Shown here one piece after another: positions 9,077-17,905 of a stretch of DNA of 64,000 nucleotides. Source of the DNA: Chryseobacterium sp. POL2 (GTDB taxonomy: Bacteria; Bacteroidota; Bacteroidia; Flavobacteriales; Weeksellaceae); NCBI RefSeq assembly GCF_011058315.1, contig NZ_CP049298.1, forward strand, positions 930,001 through 994,000, in the 5' to 3' direction. The translations under genes were made by a program, and so were the position numbers. The notes beneath the pieces are model-generated. The model was not told the DNA's origin. It saw only the letters and a list, made by a program, of their open reading frames with translations, and did not search any database. The number at the start of each line of letters is the position of its first letter. Position 1 is the stretch's first letter.

Positions 9077-9619
9077 ATGAATCAAGAAAATTACAAAAAT
9101 CCTTACAAGTATTGGTATTTACCATTAATCTCAGGAATTCTTTTTATTATTGGTGGAATTTATATTTTCCGAACGCCTTTGGCCTCTTACATGGCATTAG
9201 GGATGATTTTCGCTACCATCTTTTTGGTAACGGGGATTATAGAAATCATTGATGCATTTAGCAACCGACATTATCCGAATTGGGGATGGTCTTTAGCGGG
9301 CGCAATTCTCGATTTAATTTTAGGTATTTTATTAGTCGCATCGCCAGGTTTAACTCTAACATTTTTACCTATTTACGTAGGGGTTACCATTTTGTTGCGT
9401 TCTGTGATTGGTATTGGCGCTTCTCTTTCCCTTAAAAAATTGGGCTTTCCTTGGGGAACGGCAATGTTTTTTAGTGTTTTAGGAGTTTTATTTTCATTAT
9501 TAATGATTTTTAATCCAGCTTTTGGAGGTTTAACGATTGTGTATTACACCGCTATCTCATTCATTATGCTGGGGATTTTACAAATTATGTTGTCTTTTGG
9601 ATTAAAGAAACTGAAATAG
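9077..9619 (+). CDS. HdeD-like (DUF308) six-helix membrane protein
   Basis: The 180-residue protein is almost entirely hydrophobic. Six transmembrane segments are arranged as three hairpin pairs, which is the HdeD/DUF308 pattern; PNWGWSLAGAILDLILGILL is the typical middle block. HdeD protects E. coli against acid at high density, but the role in Bacteroidota is not established. Its 3' end overlaps the convergent thiol peroxidase gene by 35 bases. The 144-base gap after hutU has a small hairpin at 8949-8964 but no clear T run. Confidence 0.8.
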   Translation: MNQENYKNPYKYWYLPLISGILFIIGGIYIFRTPLASYMALGMIFATIFLVTGIIEIIDAFSNRHYPNWGWSLAGAILDLILGILLVASPGLTLTFLPIYVGVTILLRSVIGIGASLSLKKLGFPWGTAMFFSVLGVLFSLLMIFNPAFGGLTIVYYTAISFIMLGILQIMLSFGLKKLK

Positions 9620-10196
9620 AAAATTCTTTCAATAATAATTTAACAGCTGCTAAAACTTTTTCATAATTGGGTTCGTGACTAATATCTGCGACTTGTTCTT
9701 CATAGATGATTTTCCCCTTTGGATCAATGACAACTACCGCGCGACTTAACAAACCACGTGAATTGCCATCTATCATTTCTACACCGTAACGCTTTCCAAA
9801 ATCGGTGCGAAAATCCGATAACATCACAACATTTTTGATACCTTCGGCGCCACAAAAACGTTTTTGAGCAAATGGCAAATCTTTGGAAATACACAACACA
9901 ACAGTGTTTTCTAAATTAGCAGCCAACTCATTAAACTTTCTTACCGACATCGAACAAACGCCCGTGTCAACACTTGGGAAAATATTTAGTATCACATATT
10001 TTCCTTTATAATTGTCGAGTGTTTTGGTTTCCATTTTATCATCGGTCAACTCAAAATTTGGAGCTTCAACATTTATATGAGGAAGTTTTGCAAAGGTTTT
10101 CACTTCTTTCCCGCGCATCAAAACGCTTGCTTGTTGCGCATTGGAAAGTCCAAATACAAGCAACAATCCCAAACTTAATATTTTAAATGATTTCAT
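9585..10196 (-). CDS. Exported thiol peroxidase (Tpx-like atypical 2-Cys peroxiredoxin)
   Basis: A clear signal peptide (MKSFKILSLGLLLVFGLSNA, then QQ) precedes a complete Tpx domain. The peroxidatic Cys is in PSVDTGVCSMSVRKF and the resolving Cys in KRFCGAEG. E. coli Tpx is periplasm-associated without such an obvious leader, while most Bacteroidota Tpx proteins are leaderless, so this copy is probably dedicated to the periplasm. The last 14 or so residues (from KEFSIS) run beyond the usual family end and overlap the 3' end of the HdeD-like gene by 35 bases. A thiol-disulfide partner is not visible nearby. Confidence 0.87.
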   Translation of the reverse strand: MKSFKILSLGLLLVFGLSNAQQASVLMRGKEVKTFAKLPHINVEAPNFELTDDKMETKTLDNYKGKYVILNIFPSVDTGVCSMSVRKFNELAANLENTVVLCISKDLPFAQKRFCGAEGIKNVVMLSDFRTDFGKRYGVEMIDGNSRGLLSRAVVVIDPKGKIIYEEQVADISHEPNYEKVLAAVKLLLKEFSISVSLIQKTT

Positions 10197-10212
10197 ATTC
10201 TTTAATTTTAAT

Positions 10213-10220
10213 CAAATTTA
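10213..10220 (-). promoter_or_regulatory. -7 box of the thiol peroxidase gene
   Basis: On the minus strand it reads TAAATTTG, an exact TAnnTTTG match 16 bases before the ATG at 10196. Confidence 0.5.
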
Positions 10221-10223
10221 AAA

Positions 10224-10246
10224 CAAAAAAACTTCCTTTCGGAAGC
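10224..10246 (-). terminator. Terminator of the 204-residue lipoprotein gene
   Basis: The arms CTTCC and GGAAG enclose a 4-base loop, and on the minus strand the hairpin is followed by a T7 run. It lies just after the stop at 10254. Confidence 0.65.
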
Positions 10247-10253
10247 TTTATAT

Positions 10254-10868
10254 TTATTTTAACGCTGATGTACTAATCGCATCCATGACAGGTTTTAGTT
10301 GATCCAATGTATAGCCATTTCCATCAATTTTCACAGTATATCGATCTTTCAAAATATATTGAATATCGGCATCTACCTCATCGCCCTCTTTTTCTTCAGA
10401 AACGATGGCACGAACATTATTAAAATTGGTTGTTTTTTCAAAACCTTTCGCTGTGCTTTTCTCAGATTCTGCTTTCAGAGCAATCAATAACATCGAAATC
10501 ATGGCGCTGCCTGTTTCCCCTGCACCATCCATAATATTAATTTCGATACGTTTGTTGGCATCGTCAGAATAGGTCGCTTCTGCAGAAACCAATCCCATCA
10601 TCGAGGCATCGCCAACTCTTATTTCGGTTCTTTTGAGTCCCAAAATTGTTTCTGGCAAAGCCGATTTCATTTCCTCATTTGATAGTGGTTTGATGGTTTT
10701 AAGCCTTTCAATATTTTTTTGTATGTCATCCATAGAAGTTGCAATATTGCTATAACTTTGCGCCGCATCGACTGCTTTGCCTATAGATGAAGATTCTGAG
10801 GTTTTGTCTTCGCTTTTTTTACAAGCCATCATACTTAGGACCGCTAATAATAAAATAGATTTTTTCAT
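10254..10868 (-). CDS. Lipoprotein of unknown function
   Basis: The 204-residue product has a lipoprotein signal with lipobox MMAC (C16) followed by KKSEDKTSESS, a polar tether. The rest alternates helices and strands without a domain I recognise. It is not related to its neighbours. Its own exact -7 box lies at 10901-10908 and its own terminator at 10224-10246, so it is monocistronic. Lys directly after the lipid-anchored Cys does not allow a safe call between periplasm and cell surface. Confidence 0.75.
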   Translation of the reverse strand: MKKSILLLAVLSMMACKKSEDKTSESSSIGKAVDAAQSYSNIATSMDDIQKNIERLKTIKPLSNEEMKSALPETILGLKRTEIRVGDASMMGLVSAEATYSDDANKRIEINIMDGAGETGSAMISMLLIALKAESEKSTAKGFEKTTNFNNVRAIVSEEKEGDEVDADIQYILKDRYTVKIDGNGYTLDQLKPVMDAISTSALK

Positions 10869-10900
10869 GATTTCTTTGTTTTAATGATGTTTTGATTTAA

Positions 10901-10908
10901 CAAAGATA
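10901..10908 (-). promoter_or_regulatory. -7 box of the lipoprotein gene at 10254
   Basis: On the minus strand it reads TATCTTTG, an exact match to TAnnTTTG, 32 bases upstream of the ATG. Confidence 0.55.
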
Positions 10909-10964
10909 GCTTTTTGATTTTTAACCTAATGATAATTAAATTTTAACATTTTCTTGATAATCCA

Positions 10965-10990
10965 TAAAAAACCACTTTCGAAAAAGTGGC
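10965..10990 (-). terminator. Terminator of the TonB-dependent receptor gene
   Basis: The arms CCACTTT and AAAGTGG form a tight hairpin. On the minus strand it is followed by T6, 10 bases after the receptor stop codon. Confidence 0.8.
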
Positions 10991-10998
10991 TAGATATT

Positions 10999-13203
10999 TT
11001 AAAAATGATATTTTAAATTAAGTCCTGTAAAAAAATAGGATTTGCTAGGTCCAGGATTGACATCTGTAAAGACATTGGGATTGTTGTACTGGTTATCAGC
11101 ATCGGTGTCGTTAATACTGTTTCCGTAAAATAAGAATGTGTAATTAATTTGATTGGTAAGATTATTTCCCATCACAAAAACGTCCAAATCTACATGTTTG
11201 AAACTGTGTTTGTAACCAATTTTAGAATTCAAAAGTCCAAAACTTTTCACCTTATTCGAATTGGCAAAATCGGTAAAAACCGTTCCCATATAATTAAATG
11301 TATTTTGCCAATACAATCCAATATTCGTATCAAAATCGAGCCCTAAAGTCAATTTCGATTTTGGAACACCCACAACGCTTTTGCCCTGATAATCATTAAT
11401 TGCTGCAGGTTTAGCGTTTTCTTTAAGAAAGGTTTTAAAATCCTTATATTTAAAATCATTGTAGGTATAACTCACAAAAGGCTGAACTTTTTTAAGAAAT
11501 GAAGATTTTGGTTCATAAACATAACCCAAGCTCATTTCAAGACCTTTATTAGACTGATTGCCCGTGTTTGCCCAATAGCTGTAAGGCGTATTTTCCGCAT
11601 TAGACATAATGCCACTAAGCTGCGTCAATTTGTTTTTCACATCGATACTAAACACCGAAAACTGATAGTCTATCGCAGTATCCAGCAACAAACCATGTAC
11701 ACTGAAATCCCACATTTTCGCTTTTTCGGGAATCAAATTATCATTCGTCTGATTAAGCCCAGAAATAAACGACGTCGCCGAAGTTGGTGCATTGTAACCT
11801 TCGCTGTAACTTAAATTAAAAATCTGTTTTTTCCATATTTTTTGAAGAGCAAAATGTGGTGTTGCCACAGCATCAAAACTTTTATCAAAGGATAGATTTT
11901 GACCTTTGTACAAGTCGATACCATTCACAACAAACAATCCCGGCAAAGCCAACATATCTTGGCGATTGTAGGCAATTTTGTTAAGGCTAACACCTGCTAA
12001 AAACATCAAATCCCAAGGTTTGTAAGTCAATTTTTCAATGGCAAAAACACTGGTTTGGTTGTTTAAAATTTTGAAATAAGAACCTTCATAAATTGGACGT
12101 AATATTGGTTGTTCCGAAGGTTTCACACTTTTGAAACGGTAATTTGTAATCAAAGATCGGGATTGTTGATATTCTACTCCAAAATCTGTTTGGCTTTTAA
12201 AACTTCCAAAATCTTTGGTGTAGTTGAAAACGGATCTTACACCATAATTGGGCGCTGAATAGGTTTCGTAAGCGCCCGCCGCAATCCTGTCGCTTGTCGT
12301 CCCAGTATAGAAAATTGTTGTGTTGTTACTAAAATCATCTGTAATCTTCCAAGCATGTGAAATCCCGAATCTGGAAGTCACAAATTTGGTTTTTGCGCCA
12401 CGACGGATATATGCAAAATTGCCCTTGTCAACGCCATTGTAATAATCGTCGTAAGAAATCTGTCCCGAAACTTGTTCTAAAGAATTTCCGTGAGAAGCCA
12501 GAATGCTTAGTTTTTGATTTTTATTGAGTTTGATTTCAGAGTTTATGTTATAAAAATTCTTGATACTTTTCCCGTGTGGACGATAACCATCTGCCCCAAT
12601 GTGTCCATAATTAGCCGATATCGAATAATTGTCGCCAACGCTTGTAAGTCCAGTGGAAGTTTGAAACAAACCAAAAGAACCAGCCATAAAATCTTGAGAA
12701 ATACGATTTCCTTTTTGCGTTTCGGGCCTTGAATAAAAGCGTACAACTCCACCAGTTCCTCCTCCATAAGCAGTTGCAGCAGGTCCTTTAACAACCTCAA
12801 CATGGTTAATAAATCCGAAATTAACATCATCCAAAACTGTTACGCCATCGGCATTGGTTAACGGAATATTATTCCAATACATTTTGATACCCCAATTGTT
12901 AAATTTTTGGTCGTTACCATAGCCACGTAAGATAACCCGTTGTCCCCCCATGATGCTTCTCTTCTCAACTTGGACTCCTGCAATGGTACTAAGCGATTGC
13001 TCAATCATTGCTGGATTATTTCTATTCAATTCATAATTGGAAAGATTTTCGGTAGATTGTGCATTTTTTTTGAATTCTTCTCGTTCTTTAATCACTTTTG
13101 TACGGGCATGGACGGTAACGGCTTCTAACTCATTTTCATCTTGTTGAGCCGATAAGAATCCTGAGCTCAAAACAATTATGGATAACAAATAGTTTTTTTT
13201 CAT
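10999..13203 (-). CDS. TonB-dependent outer membrane receptor
   Basis: The 734-residue protein has a signal peptide ending near LSAQ. A short TonB-box-like segment (ELEAVTVHA) is followed by a plug domain at about 45-160, with GVQVEKRSIMGGQRVILRG and VEVVKGPAATAYGGG. The remainder is a 22-strand barrel ending in an aromatic residue (LNLKYHF). There is no N-terminal carboxypeptidase-like domain and no adjacent SusD, so this is a stand-alone receptor of the siderophore/vitamin type and not a polysaccharide SusC. The ligand is not deducible. It is flanked by terminators on both sides and is monocistronic. Confidence 0.93.
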   Translation of the reverse strand: MKKNYLLSIIVLSSGFLSAQQDENELEAVTVHARTKVIKEREEFKKNAQSTENLSNYELNRNNPAMIEQSLSTIAGVQVEKRSIMGGQRVILRGYGNDQKFNNWGIKMYWNNIPLTNADGVTVLDDVNFGFINHVEVVKGPAATAYGGGTGGVVRFYSRPETQKGNRISQDFMAGSFGLFQTSTGLTSVGDNYSISANYGHIGADGYRPHGKSIKNFYNINSEIKLNKNQKLSILASHGNSLEQVSGQISYDDYYNGVDKGNFAYIRRGAKTKFVTSRFGISHAWKITDDFSNNTTIFYTGTTSDRIAAGAYETYSAPNYGVRSVFNYTKDFGSFKSQTDFGVEYQQSRSLITNYRFKSVKPSEQPILRPIYEGSYFKILNNQTSVFAIEKLTYKPWDLMFLAGVSLNKIAYNRQDMLALPGLFVVNGIDLYKGQNLSFDKSFDAVATPHFALQKIWKKQIFNLSYSEGYNAPTSATSFISGLNQTNDNLIPEKAKMWDFSVHGLLLDTAIDYQFSVFSIDVKNKLTQLSGIMSNAENTPYSYWANTGNQSNKGLEMSLGYVYEPKSSFLKKVQPFVSYTYNDFKYKDFKTFLKENAKPAAINDYQGKSVVGVPKSKLTLGLDFDTNIGLYWQNTFNYMGTVFTDFANSNKVKSFGLLNSKIGYKHSFKHVDLDVFVMGNNLTNQINYTFLFYGNSINDTDADNQYNNPNVFTDVNPGPSKSYFFTGLNLKYHF

Positions 13204-13218
13204 TTACAAATATTGAAT

Positions 13219-13251
13219 ATAAAAAGGTAAAGCTGTTCCTGCTTTACCTTT
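13219..13251 (-). terminator. Terminator of the 933-residue type IX cargo gene
   Basis: The 11-base perfect arms AAAGGTAAAGC and GCTTTACCTTT are separated by 7 bases, with a T run on the minus-strand side. Confidence 0.85.
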
Positions 13252-13272
13252 AGTTTTAATAAAATTTATTTT

Positions 13273-16074
13273 TTATCGTTTGAGAATTACAGATGAATAA
13301 AGAATAATACCATCCTGAATAACCTTCACAACATAATTGGCTTTTGGTAGCTCACCGATGTTAAACTCTTCATCAGACTTTACTGCTTTTTTGCTGAATA
13401 CCAGTTTCCCCGAAGTATCATAAACTTCCACATCTACTTTGTCGGATACTTTAGAATCAAACTTCACCTGGAGAGGTCCTCTTGTTGGATTTGGATAGAT
13501 ACGATTGTTTAATAATTTATGTTCGACATTATCAGTTGGTAAGAATATATCTTCTTTTTGAGTCGTAAAAGCACCACGTCCGTAGGTAACTGCCAAAATT
13601 GTTTTATCAGTAGGTCTATAATCAAAATGCGTGATTTTAAACTTACCTAAACCGTTAGAATACATCGACCATGTTGGTGATGCCGCTTGGAAATTAGATG
13701 TTCCCCAAACGCCAAAATGTGTTCCAATGATAACTTCGTTGTTATTTTCAGGATTCATCAGAATTGCTCTAACAGGAATATCTGGAAGATTACCTTCTTT
13801 CATGCTCCAAGATGTTCCGCCATTTGTTGAATAAAATATGCTTTCCGTATTATAGTTTGATACGACTACCATAATTTCGTTTTCGGAAGCACCAAGTTTA
13901 ATATCGGAAATGTTTCCTGGAAATACAAAGCTATAAAGAGAAGTATTTGGTGTTGCATTCGCATTGGTTACTTTATACAATTTACCGGTTGAAAGTCCGA
14001 CAAACATTGTTGTACTTGTTGTTGTATAAGGAGAGACATATAATCTAGAAATATTTTCTCCCGATGCAACGTTTGCAATCGTTATTTGCGAACGCGTTAA
14101 TTGTAATGGCGAACTTGCCAATCCAGACACTCTGTTCAAAACGACTTTGGTTGTTCCGTTAGAATTGGCGTTTGTATAGGCTATATCAAGATTTCTGTCA
14201 ACAACTAATGGGTTGATAAATTGTCCTGCATTTTGCTGCGCTGAATTTGATAATAAATAAGTAGCACCTCCTTGATGAAATAAAATATGGAAATTGTACA
14301 CATAAGAAGCAATCAAATATTTATCTTGATCATCAAAAGCTGTAAAAGCACCATCGCCGCCATAGACTTCAGAATCGTCATAAAATCCGTTTGGCAAAAC
14401 AGCACCAGAAAGACGTTGCGTTCCGTTATCTTGTGCGCCCAAGATCATTTCCTCATCATTAAAATTAGCTGTTGGGTTGAGAGTTCCGTGATAAAACTGC
14501 GTGATATTTAGTTTTTTATTTCTCATTTGGACCGTATTGCTAGCCGCCAAATTGTTTTTATTAGCAGCGAAGAAAATGCCACCATCATTCCCCATCACAA
14601 ATTGATTAGGATTCTTTGGATTAAATACCAGCGCATGTTGATCTGCATGGACAAGAGAAATGTTTGTGCTTCCTAAAGCATTATTATTTGACCATTTTGT
14701 ATATTGTTTCCAAGTTGCACCACCGTCTGTTGATTTGTACGAATCTACACCGCCAACATAGACATGATCATCGTTGGCAGGATCTGTTTCGATAACCAAA
14801 TCATAGAAAGATTGCCCTCTGGTAAAGTCGTTATCGGGTTGTCCTGTGTCAATTGGATTGGGTAATGTAATTCCTGAGCCGGCTACATTGGTAGAAATCC
14901 AACTTACGCCGCCATCTGTAGTTTTTGCGATTCTAATGGGTTCAGACGTATTAGCGCCTTGCATGAGTGCATAAGCTTTCAACGGATTGGTTTCAGAAAC
15001 TTCTACCATAACTCTTGCGCCAGAATTGCCTACATTATAAACTTCAGTAAAATTAGCCCCAAGATTAGTAGATTTAAAAATCTTTCCTCCAGATGTTGAA
15101 TTGCCATAACTGCTGCGTCTTGTCGCAACCCAAATCGAATTGTCTTTTCCGACTTCAATATCCTGAATATTATAACCATTATTGGAATTCCATAAAAGAT
15201 TGTTTAACCTTGTAAAATTAACACCATCTGTAGATTTATAAAGTCCTGACTGGCCGATTCCCATAAAAGCCATCGCATCACTCAGGTAAGTACCAGCTAC
15301 GCCAGCATATACTTCTGAAACCCCATTGTTATTAACAACTCTTATAGATGGAATATGGTAATTTCCATTTCTTACATTTCCTGATTGTCCATCTTCAAAA
15401 GTGAAAATCTGTGTCCATGTTTGCCCACCATCTATGGTTTTCCAAATTCCTAAACCGCTGATGTCGCCAGTCTCCACCTCGCCAGTTCCGACATAGAAAA
15501 CCTGTGAATTGTTAGGGTCTGACACGATACAAGAAATAGAAGTATTTGCCCAAAAACCATCAACCAAAGTCCACTCCGAGTTGGCATTGCTAATATCATT
15601 ATTATACCACAATCCACCAGAAACACCGCCAGCCCAAACTTTTTTGCCAGTAGCATCATTAGGATCAAACATAATACCTCTAACTCTACCACCAACATCA
15701 TAAGGACCACGCTCTATCCACTGATTAGCAATTCCTTTAGCATTAATATTTTTATCACCACCAAAAAGTTTTAGGTTTTTATTTGCCTTGTACTTACCCG
15801 CTTTAACTTCGGCTTCTAGCTTTACATAATTTTGGTTATGTAATTCTCCTGTATTAGGATCCATTGTCGCAATATATTCTGCTAGATTATATTCTTCGGG
15901 AGGTTTTTGGTTATTTTCTTTAGCAAATTGTATATCCTTCTTATGCGTTTTCATTGCATTTTGGATATGTTCCAGATACTTTTTATTGATGCTAGGTTCT
16001 TTCTGCCTTTGTTGCGCATTAAGGTAAAGAGAAGCTATAGAAAGCCCAACTCCAAGAATAATTTTCATTTTCAT
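13273..16074 (-). CDS. Secreted BNR/VPS10-type beta-propeller protein with type IX sorting domain
   Basis: The 933-residue protein has a signal peptide (about 1-20, ending LNAQ). A large region contains Asp-box/sortilin-type repeats (GIWKTIDGGQTWTQ, GLYKSTDGVNF, KSTDGGATWKQY, YSTNGGTSWSM). The C-terminal type A sorting domain spans about 855-933, beginning RIYPNPTRGPLQV and ending VILKR. The repeats predict one or two beta-propellers, as in sialidases and the exo-glucanase-like VPS10 fold, but I see no convincing catalytic set. It should be exported by Sec and then by the type IX system to the surface or medium. An exact -7 box lies upstream. Confidence 0.9.
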   Translation of the reverse strand: MKMKIILGVGLSIASLYLNAQQRQKEPSINKKYLEHIQNAMKTHKKDIQFAKENNQKPPEEYNLAEYIATMDPNTGELHNQNYVKLEAEVKAGKYKANKNLKLFGGDKNINAKGIANQWIERGPYDVGGRVRGIMFDPNDATGKKVWAGGVSGGLWYNNDISNANSEWTLVDGFWANTSISCIVSDPNNSQVFYVGTGEVETGDISGLGIWKTIDGGQTWTQIFTFEDGQSGNVRNGNYHIPSIRVVNNNGVSEVYAGVAGTYLSDAMAFMGIGQSGLYKSTDGVNFTRLNNLLWNSNNGYNIQDIEVGKDNSIWVATRRSSYGNSTSGGKIFKSTNLGANFTEVYNVGNSGARVMVEVSETNPLKAYALMQGANTSEPIRIAKTTDGGVSWISTNVAGSGITLPNPIDTGQPDNDFTRGQSFYDLVIETDPANDDHVYVGGVDSYKSTDGGATWKQYTKWSNNNALGSTNISLVHADQHALVFNPKNPNQFVMGNDGGIFFAANKNNLAASNTVQMRNKKLNITQFYHGTLNPTANFNDEEMILGAQDNGTQRLSGAVLPNGFYDDSEVYGGDGAFTAFDDQDKYLIASYVYNFHILFHQGGATYLLSNSAQQNAGQFINPLVVDRNLDIAYTNANSNGTTKVVLNRVSGLASSPLQLTRSQITIANVASGENISRLYVSPYTTTSTTMFVGLSTGKLYKVTNANATPNTSLYSFVFPGNISDIKLGASENEIMVVVSNYNTESIFYSTNGGTSWSMKEGNLPDIPVRAILMNPENNNEVIIGTHFGVWGTSNFQAASPTWSMYSNGLGKFKITHFDYRPTDKTILAVTYGRGAFTTQKEDIFLPTDNVEHKLLNNRIYPNPTRGPLQVKFDSKVSDKVDVEVYDTSGKLVFSKKAVKSDEEFNIGELPKANYVVKVIQDGIILYSSVILKR

Positions 16075-16095
16075 AATCTTCTTATTTTATAAATA

Positions 16096-16103
16096 CAAAA
16101 GTA
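16096..16103 (-). promoter_or_regulatory. -7 box of the 933-residue cargo gene
   Basis: On the minus strand it reads TACTTTTG, an exact TAnnTTTG match 21 bases upstream of the ATG at 16074. Confidence 0.5.
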
Positions 16104-16193
16104 ACTTTTTTAAAGAATTATTGAAATAAAATAAAAAATAAGAGAATACTATTTCAATTCCATTAAAAAATGAAAATCATAAATATTAAAAAC

Positions 16194-16634
16194 CTATTGT
16201 GGAAGCGCTTCAGTTGTAATTATATTATTCTCTTTGGGTTTTGTAAGTTTTATTTTTCGCTTGATTAATTTATTCGATTTAAGTTTTTTCAATACTAAAA
16301 TCAATTTATCCCAAATTGGTATTTTAGCCATTGGATAAGGATTATCGGTCGTTGGAAAATTGTCTTGTGCGGAATGCAAAATGGCTGTTAATACAAGCTT
16401 ATCATCAACAATCGTTTTCGAAAAATCAACTTTCTTTTGGTCGATTAAAAAATAAAGAGGTTCAAGCTTTTTATTTTCTTTTAGTTCTACTTTCAAGATT
16501 TCTTGTCGCGACTCTTCTCTGCCACCCATTTGATATCCTTGCGTTGCGCTAATAACTTTGACACATTGTGCTTGGCCACAATATACACCACAACATGCCG
16601 CTAATAGTATTATTTTATAAAAGGATTTCATCAT
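16194..16634 (-). CDS. Small exported protein of unknown function
   Basis: The 146-residue product begins with a Cys-rich signal peptide (LLAACCGVYCGQAQ, probable cleavage after AQ). The mature part is basic and has a Lys-rich C-terminal half (KLKSNKLIKRKIKLTKPK). No domain is recognised. Two adjacent Met codons make the start MM or M. It is divergent from the ECF sigma gene, whose promoter lies in the 98-base gap. It could be part of the sigma factor's regulon, but only position suggests this. Confidence 0.6.
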   Translation of the reverse strand: MMKSFYKIILLAACCGVYCGQAQCVKVISATQGYQMGGREESRQEILKVELKENKKLEPLYFLIDQKKVDFSKTIVDDKLVLTAILHSAQDNFPTTDNPYPMAKIPIWDKLILVLKKLKSNKLIKRKIKLTKPKENNIITTEALPQ

Positions 16635-16732
16635 ACGTTTATTTGGTGTTAAATTTAAACAATTTAAATTTCAGAATATTGTTTTGTAACAAAAACCAAA
16701 ATCTTCTACTTACTAATCGAGAAACAAAAGTT

Positions 16733-17227
16733 ATGGATGGACGCCATCGCGAGTTTTTAGAGAAAATCGAAAAACATAAAGGCATTATTTTCAAAATTTC
16801 GAAAATGTATATGGACAATCGGGAAGATCAGGAAGATCTTTTCCAGGAAATTACATTTCAAGTTTGGAAGGCTTTTGCGAGCTTCAAAGGCGACAGCAAA
16901 TTCTCCACTTGGCTCTATCGCGTCTCACTAAACACAGCCATTGTATTTTTAAAATCGGAGAAAAAAAGAAGTTTTATTGAGCATTCCGAACTATCGGATT
17001 TTAAAATCGCTCAAGAAGACTATGACCACGAAAAGGAAGAAAAACTTCATAAAATGTATGAAGCCATCCAACAGCTTAATCCCATTGACAAAGCTTTTAT
17101 ATTCTATTATCTAGAAGATTTTTCTGGACGAGAAATTGCACAACAAATGGGAATTTCTGAAGCCAACATCCGCGTGAAAATGAACCGCGCCAAAAACAAA
17201 TTAAAAGACATTTTATCCAACTCTTAA
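16733..17227 (+). CDS. ECF-type RNA polymerase sigma factor
   Basis: From the ATG at 16733 the product has 164 residues. Region 2 covers about 20-75 (EDQEDLFQEITFQVWKAF, FSTWLYRVSLNTA) and region 4 about 110-160 (IAQQMGISEANIRVKMNRAK helix-turn-helix). The open frame extends upstream to 16568, but that part overlaps the divergent gene and its promoter and encodes an unnatural hydrophobic stretch, so 16733 is chosen. It is followed after 11 bases by a membrane protein gene, the usual place for a cognate anti-sigma factor. Confidence 0.92.
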   Translation: MDGRHREFLEKIEKHKGIIFKISKMYMDNREDQEDLFQEITFQVWKAFASFKGDSKFSTWLYRVSLNTAIVFLKSEKKRSFIEHSELSDFKIAQEDYDHEKEEKLHKMYEAIQQLNPIDKAFIFYYLEDFSGREIAQQMGISEANIRVKMNRAKNKLKDILSNS

Positions 17228-17238
17228 GCAACAGCATT

Positions 17239-17832
17239 ATGAATATCGATGAATTAAAAAATATCTGGGACAACGACACTGCCGAAAATACGCCCGAAGT
17301 CAGCCTAGAACAAAGAAAAAGCCTAAACTTACCGCTTGAAAAAATCCGAAAAAACATGCGCTGGGAATTTTGGTCAACCATCATTCTTCTTGCCTTTGTT
17401 TTGGTCGCTATTTGGGGTATTGAGATGCCTTTCCGATTCCGATTGTACCTCGATATTTTGGTAGGATCGATGACCTTGGTAACCTTATTTTTTTATCATA
17501 AATTTTTTAAACTTTACAAAGAAATTAGCAATCCCGAGTTGGAAACACTAGCCTCGCTACAAGATTTGTTGCACCAGTTCCATCTTAACAAACAATATTA
17601 TTTATCTTTCTACATCAGCTTTGTCCCTTTCATCGTTGCAGAAATGATAATTATTCTAGAATCCATACCCTACACACATCAATACTCTAATTTGCATTTG
17701 GTTTGCGTGTTTTTGGGCGCCGTGTTTGCGGGATTAGTTTTCTTATGGATTTTGGGGAAATTCTGGTTCAATTATTATTACGGAAAATACATCAAGAAAG
17801 TTGAAGATCTTGTCAAAGAATTAAGAAACTAA
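17239..17832 (+). CDS. Four-helix membrane protein, candidate regulator of the adjacent sigma factor
   Basis: The 197-residue protein has a hydrophilic N-terminus of about 45 residues (MNIDELKNIWDND...) and four predicted membrane helices at about 46-66, 74-93, 127-147 and 157-180. It ends in a short basic cytoplasmic tail. It starts 11 bases after the ECF sigma stop, so the two are cotranscribed. The architecture (cytosolic N-terminus, membrane body) suits an anti-sigma factor, but there is no recognisable zinc-binding ASD motif (HxxxCxxC) or FecR-like periplasmic domain. The regulatory role is therefore inference from position. Confidence 0.75.
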   Translation: MNIDELKNIWDNDTAENTPEVSLEQRKSLNLPLEKIRKNMRWEFWSTIILLAFVLVAIWGIEMPFRFRLYLDILVGSMTLVTLFFYHKFFKLYKEISNPELETLASLQDLLHQFHLNKQYYLSFYISFVPFIVAEMIIILESIPYTHQYSNLHLVCVFLGAVFAGLVFLWILGKFWFNYYYGKYIKKVEDLVKELRN

Positions 17833-17867
17833 AATTATTTTTTAAAATCAAACTCATTTAAAAATAA

Positions 17868-17896
17868 AAAGCGATGCCGTTTGACATCGTTTTATT
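17868..17896. terminator. Bidirectional terminator
   Basis: The arms CGATG and CATCG lie between an A-rich flank and a T-rich flank. The hairpin sits between the sigma-operon membrane protein and the convergent ABC ATPase gene. Confidence 0.65.
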
Positions 17897-17905
17897 TTTT
17901 TTCTT

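Noticed and set aside
12543-12830. A 95-codon open frame on the same strand as the TonB-dependent receptor, out of frame with it.
   Set aside because: It lies fully within the receptor gene, is low-complexity Leu-rich and has no start signals.
16568-16732. Upstream extension of the ECF sigma frame.
   Set aside because: It overlaps the divergent coding region and its promoter, and its residues do not resemble a sigma factor N-terminus.
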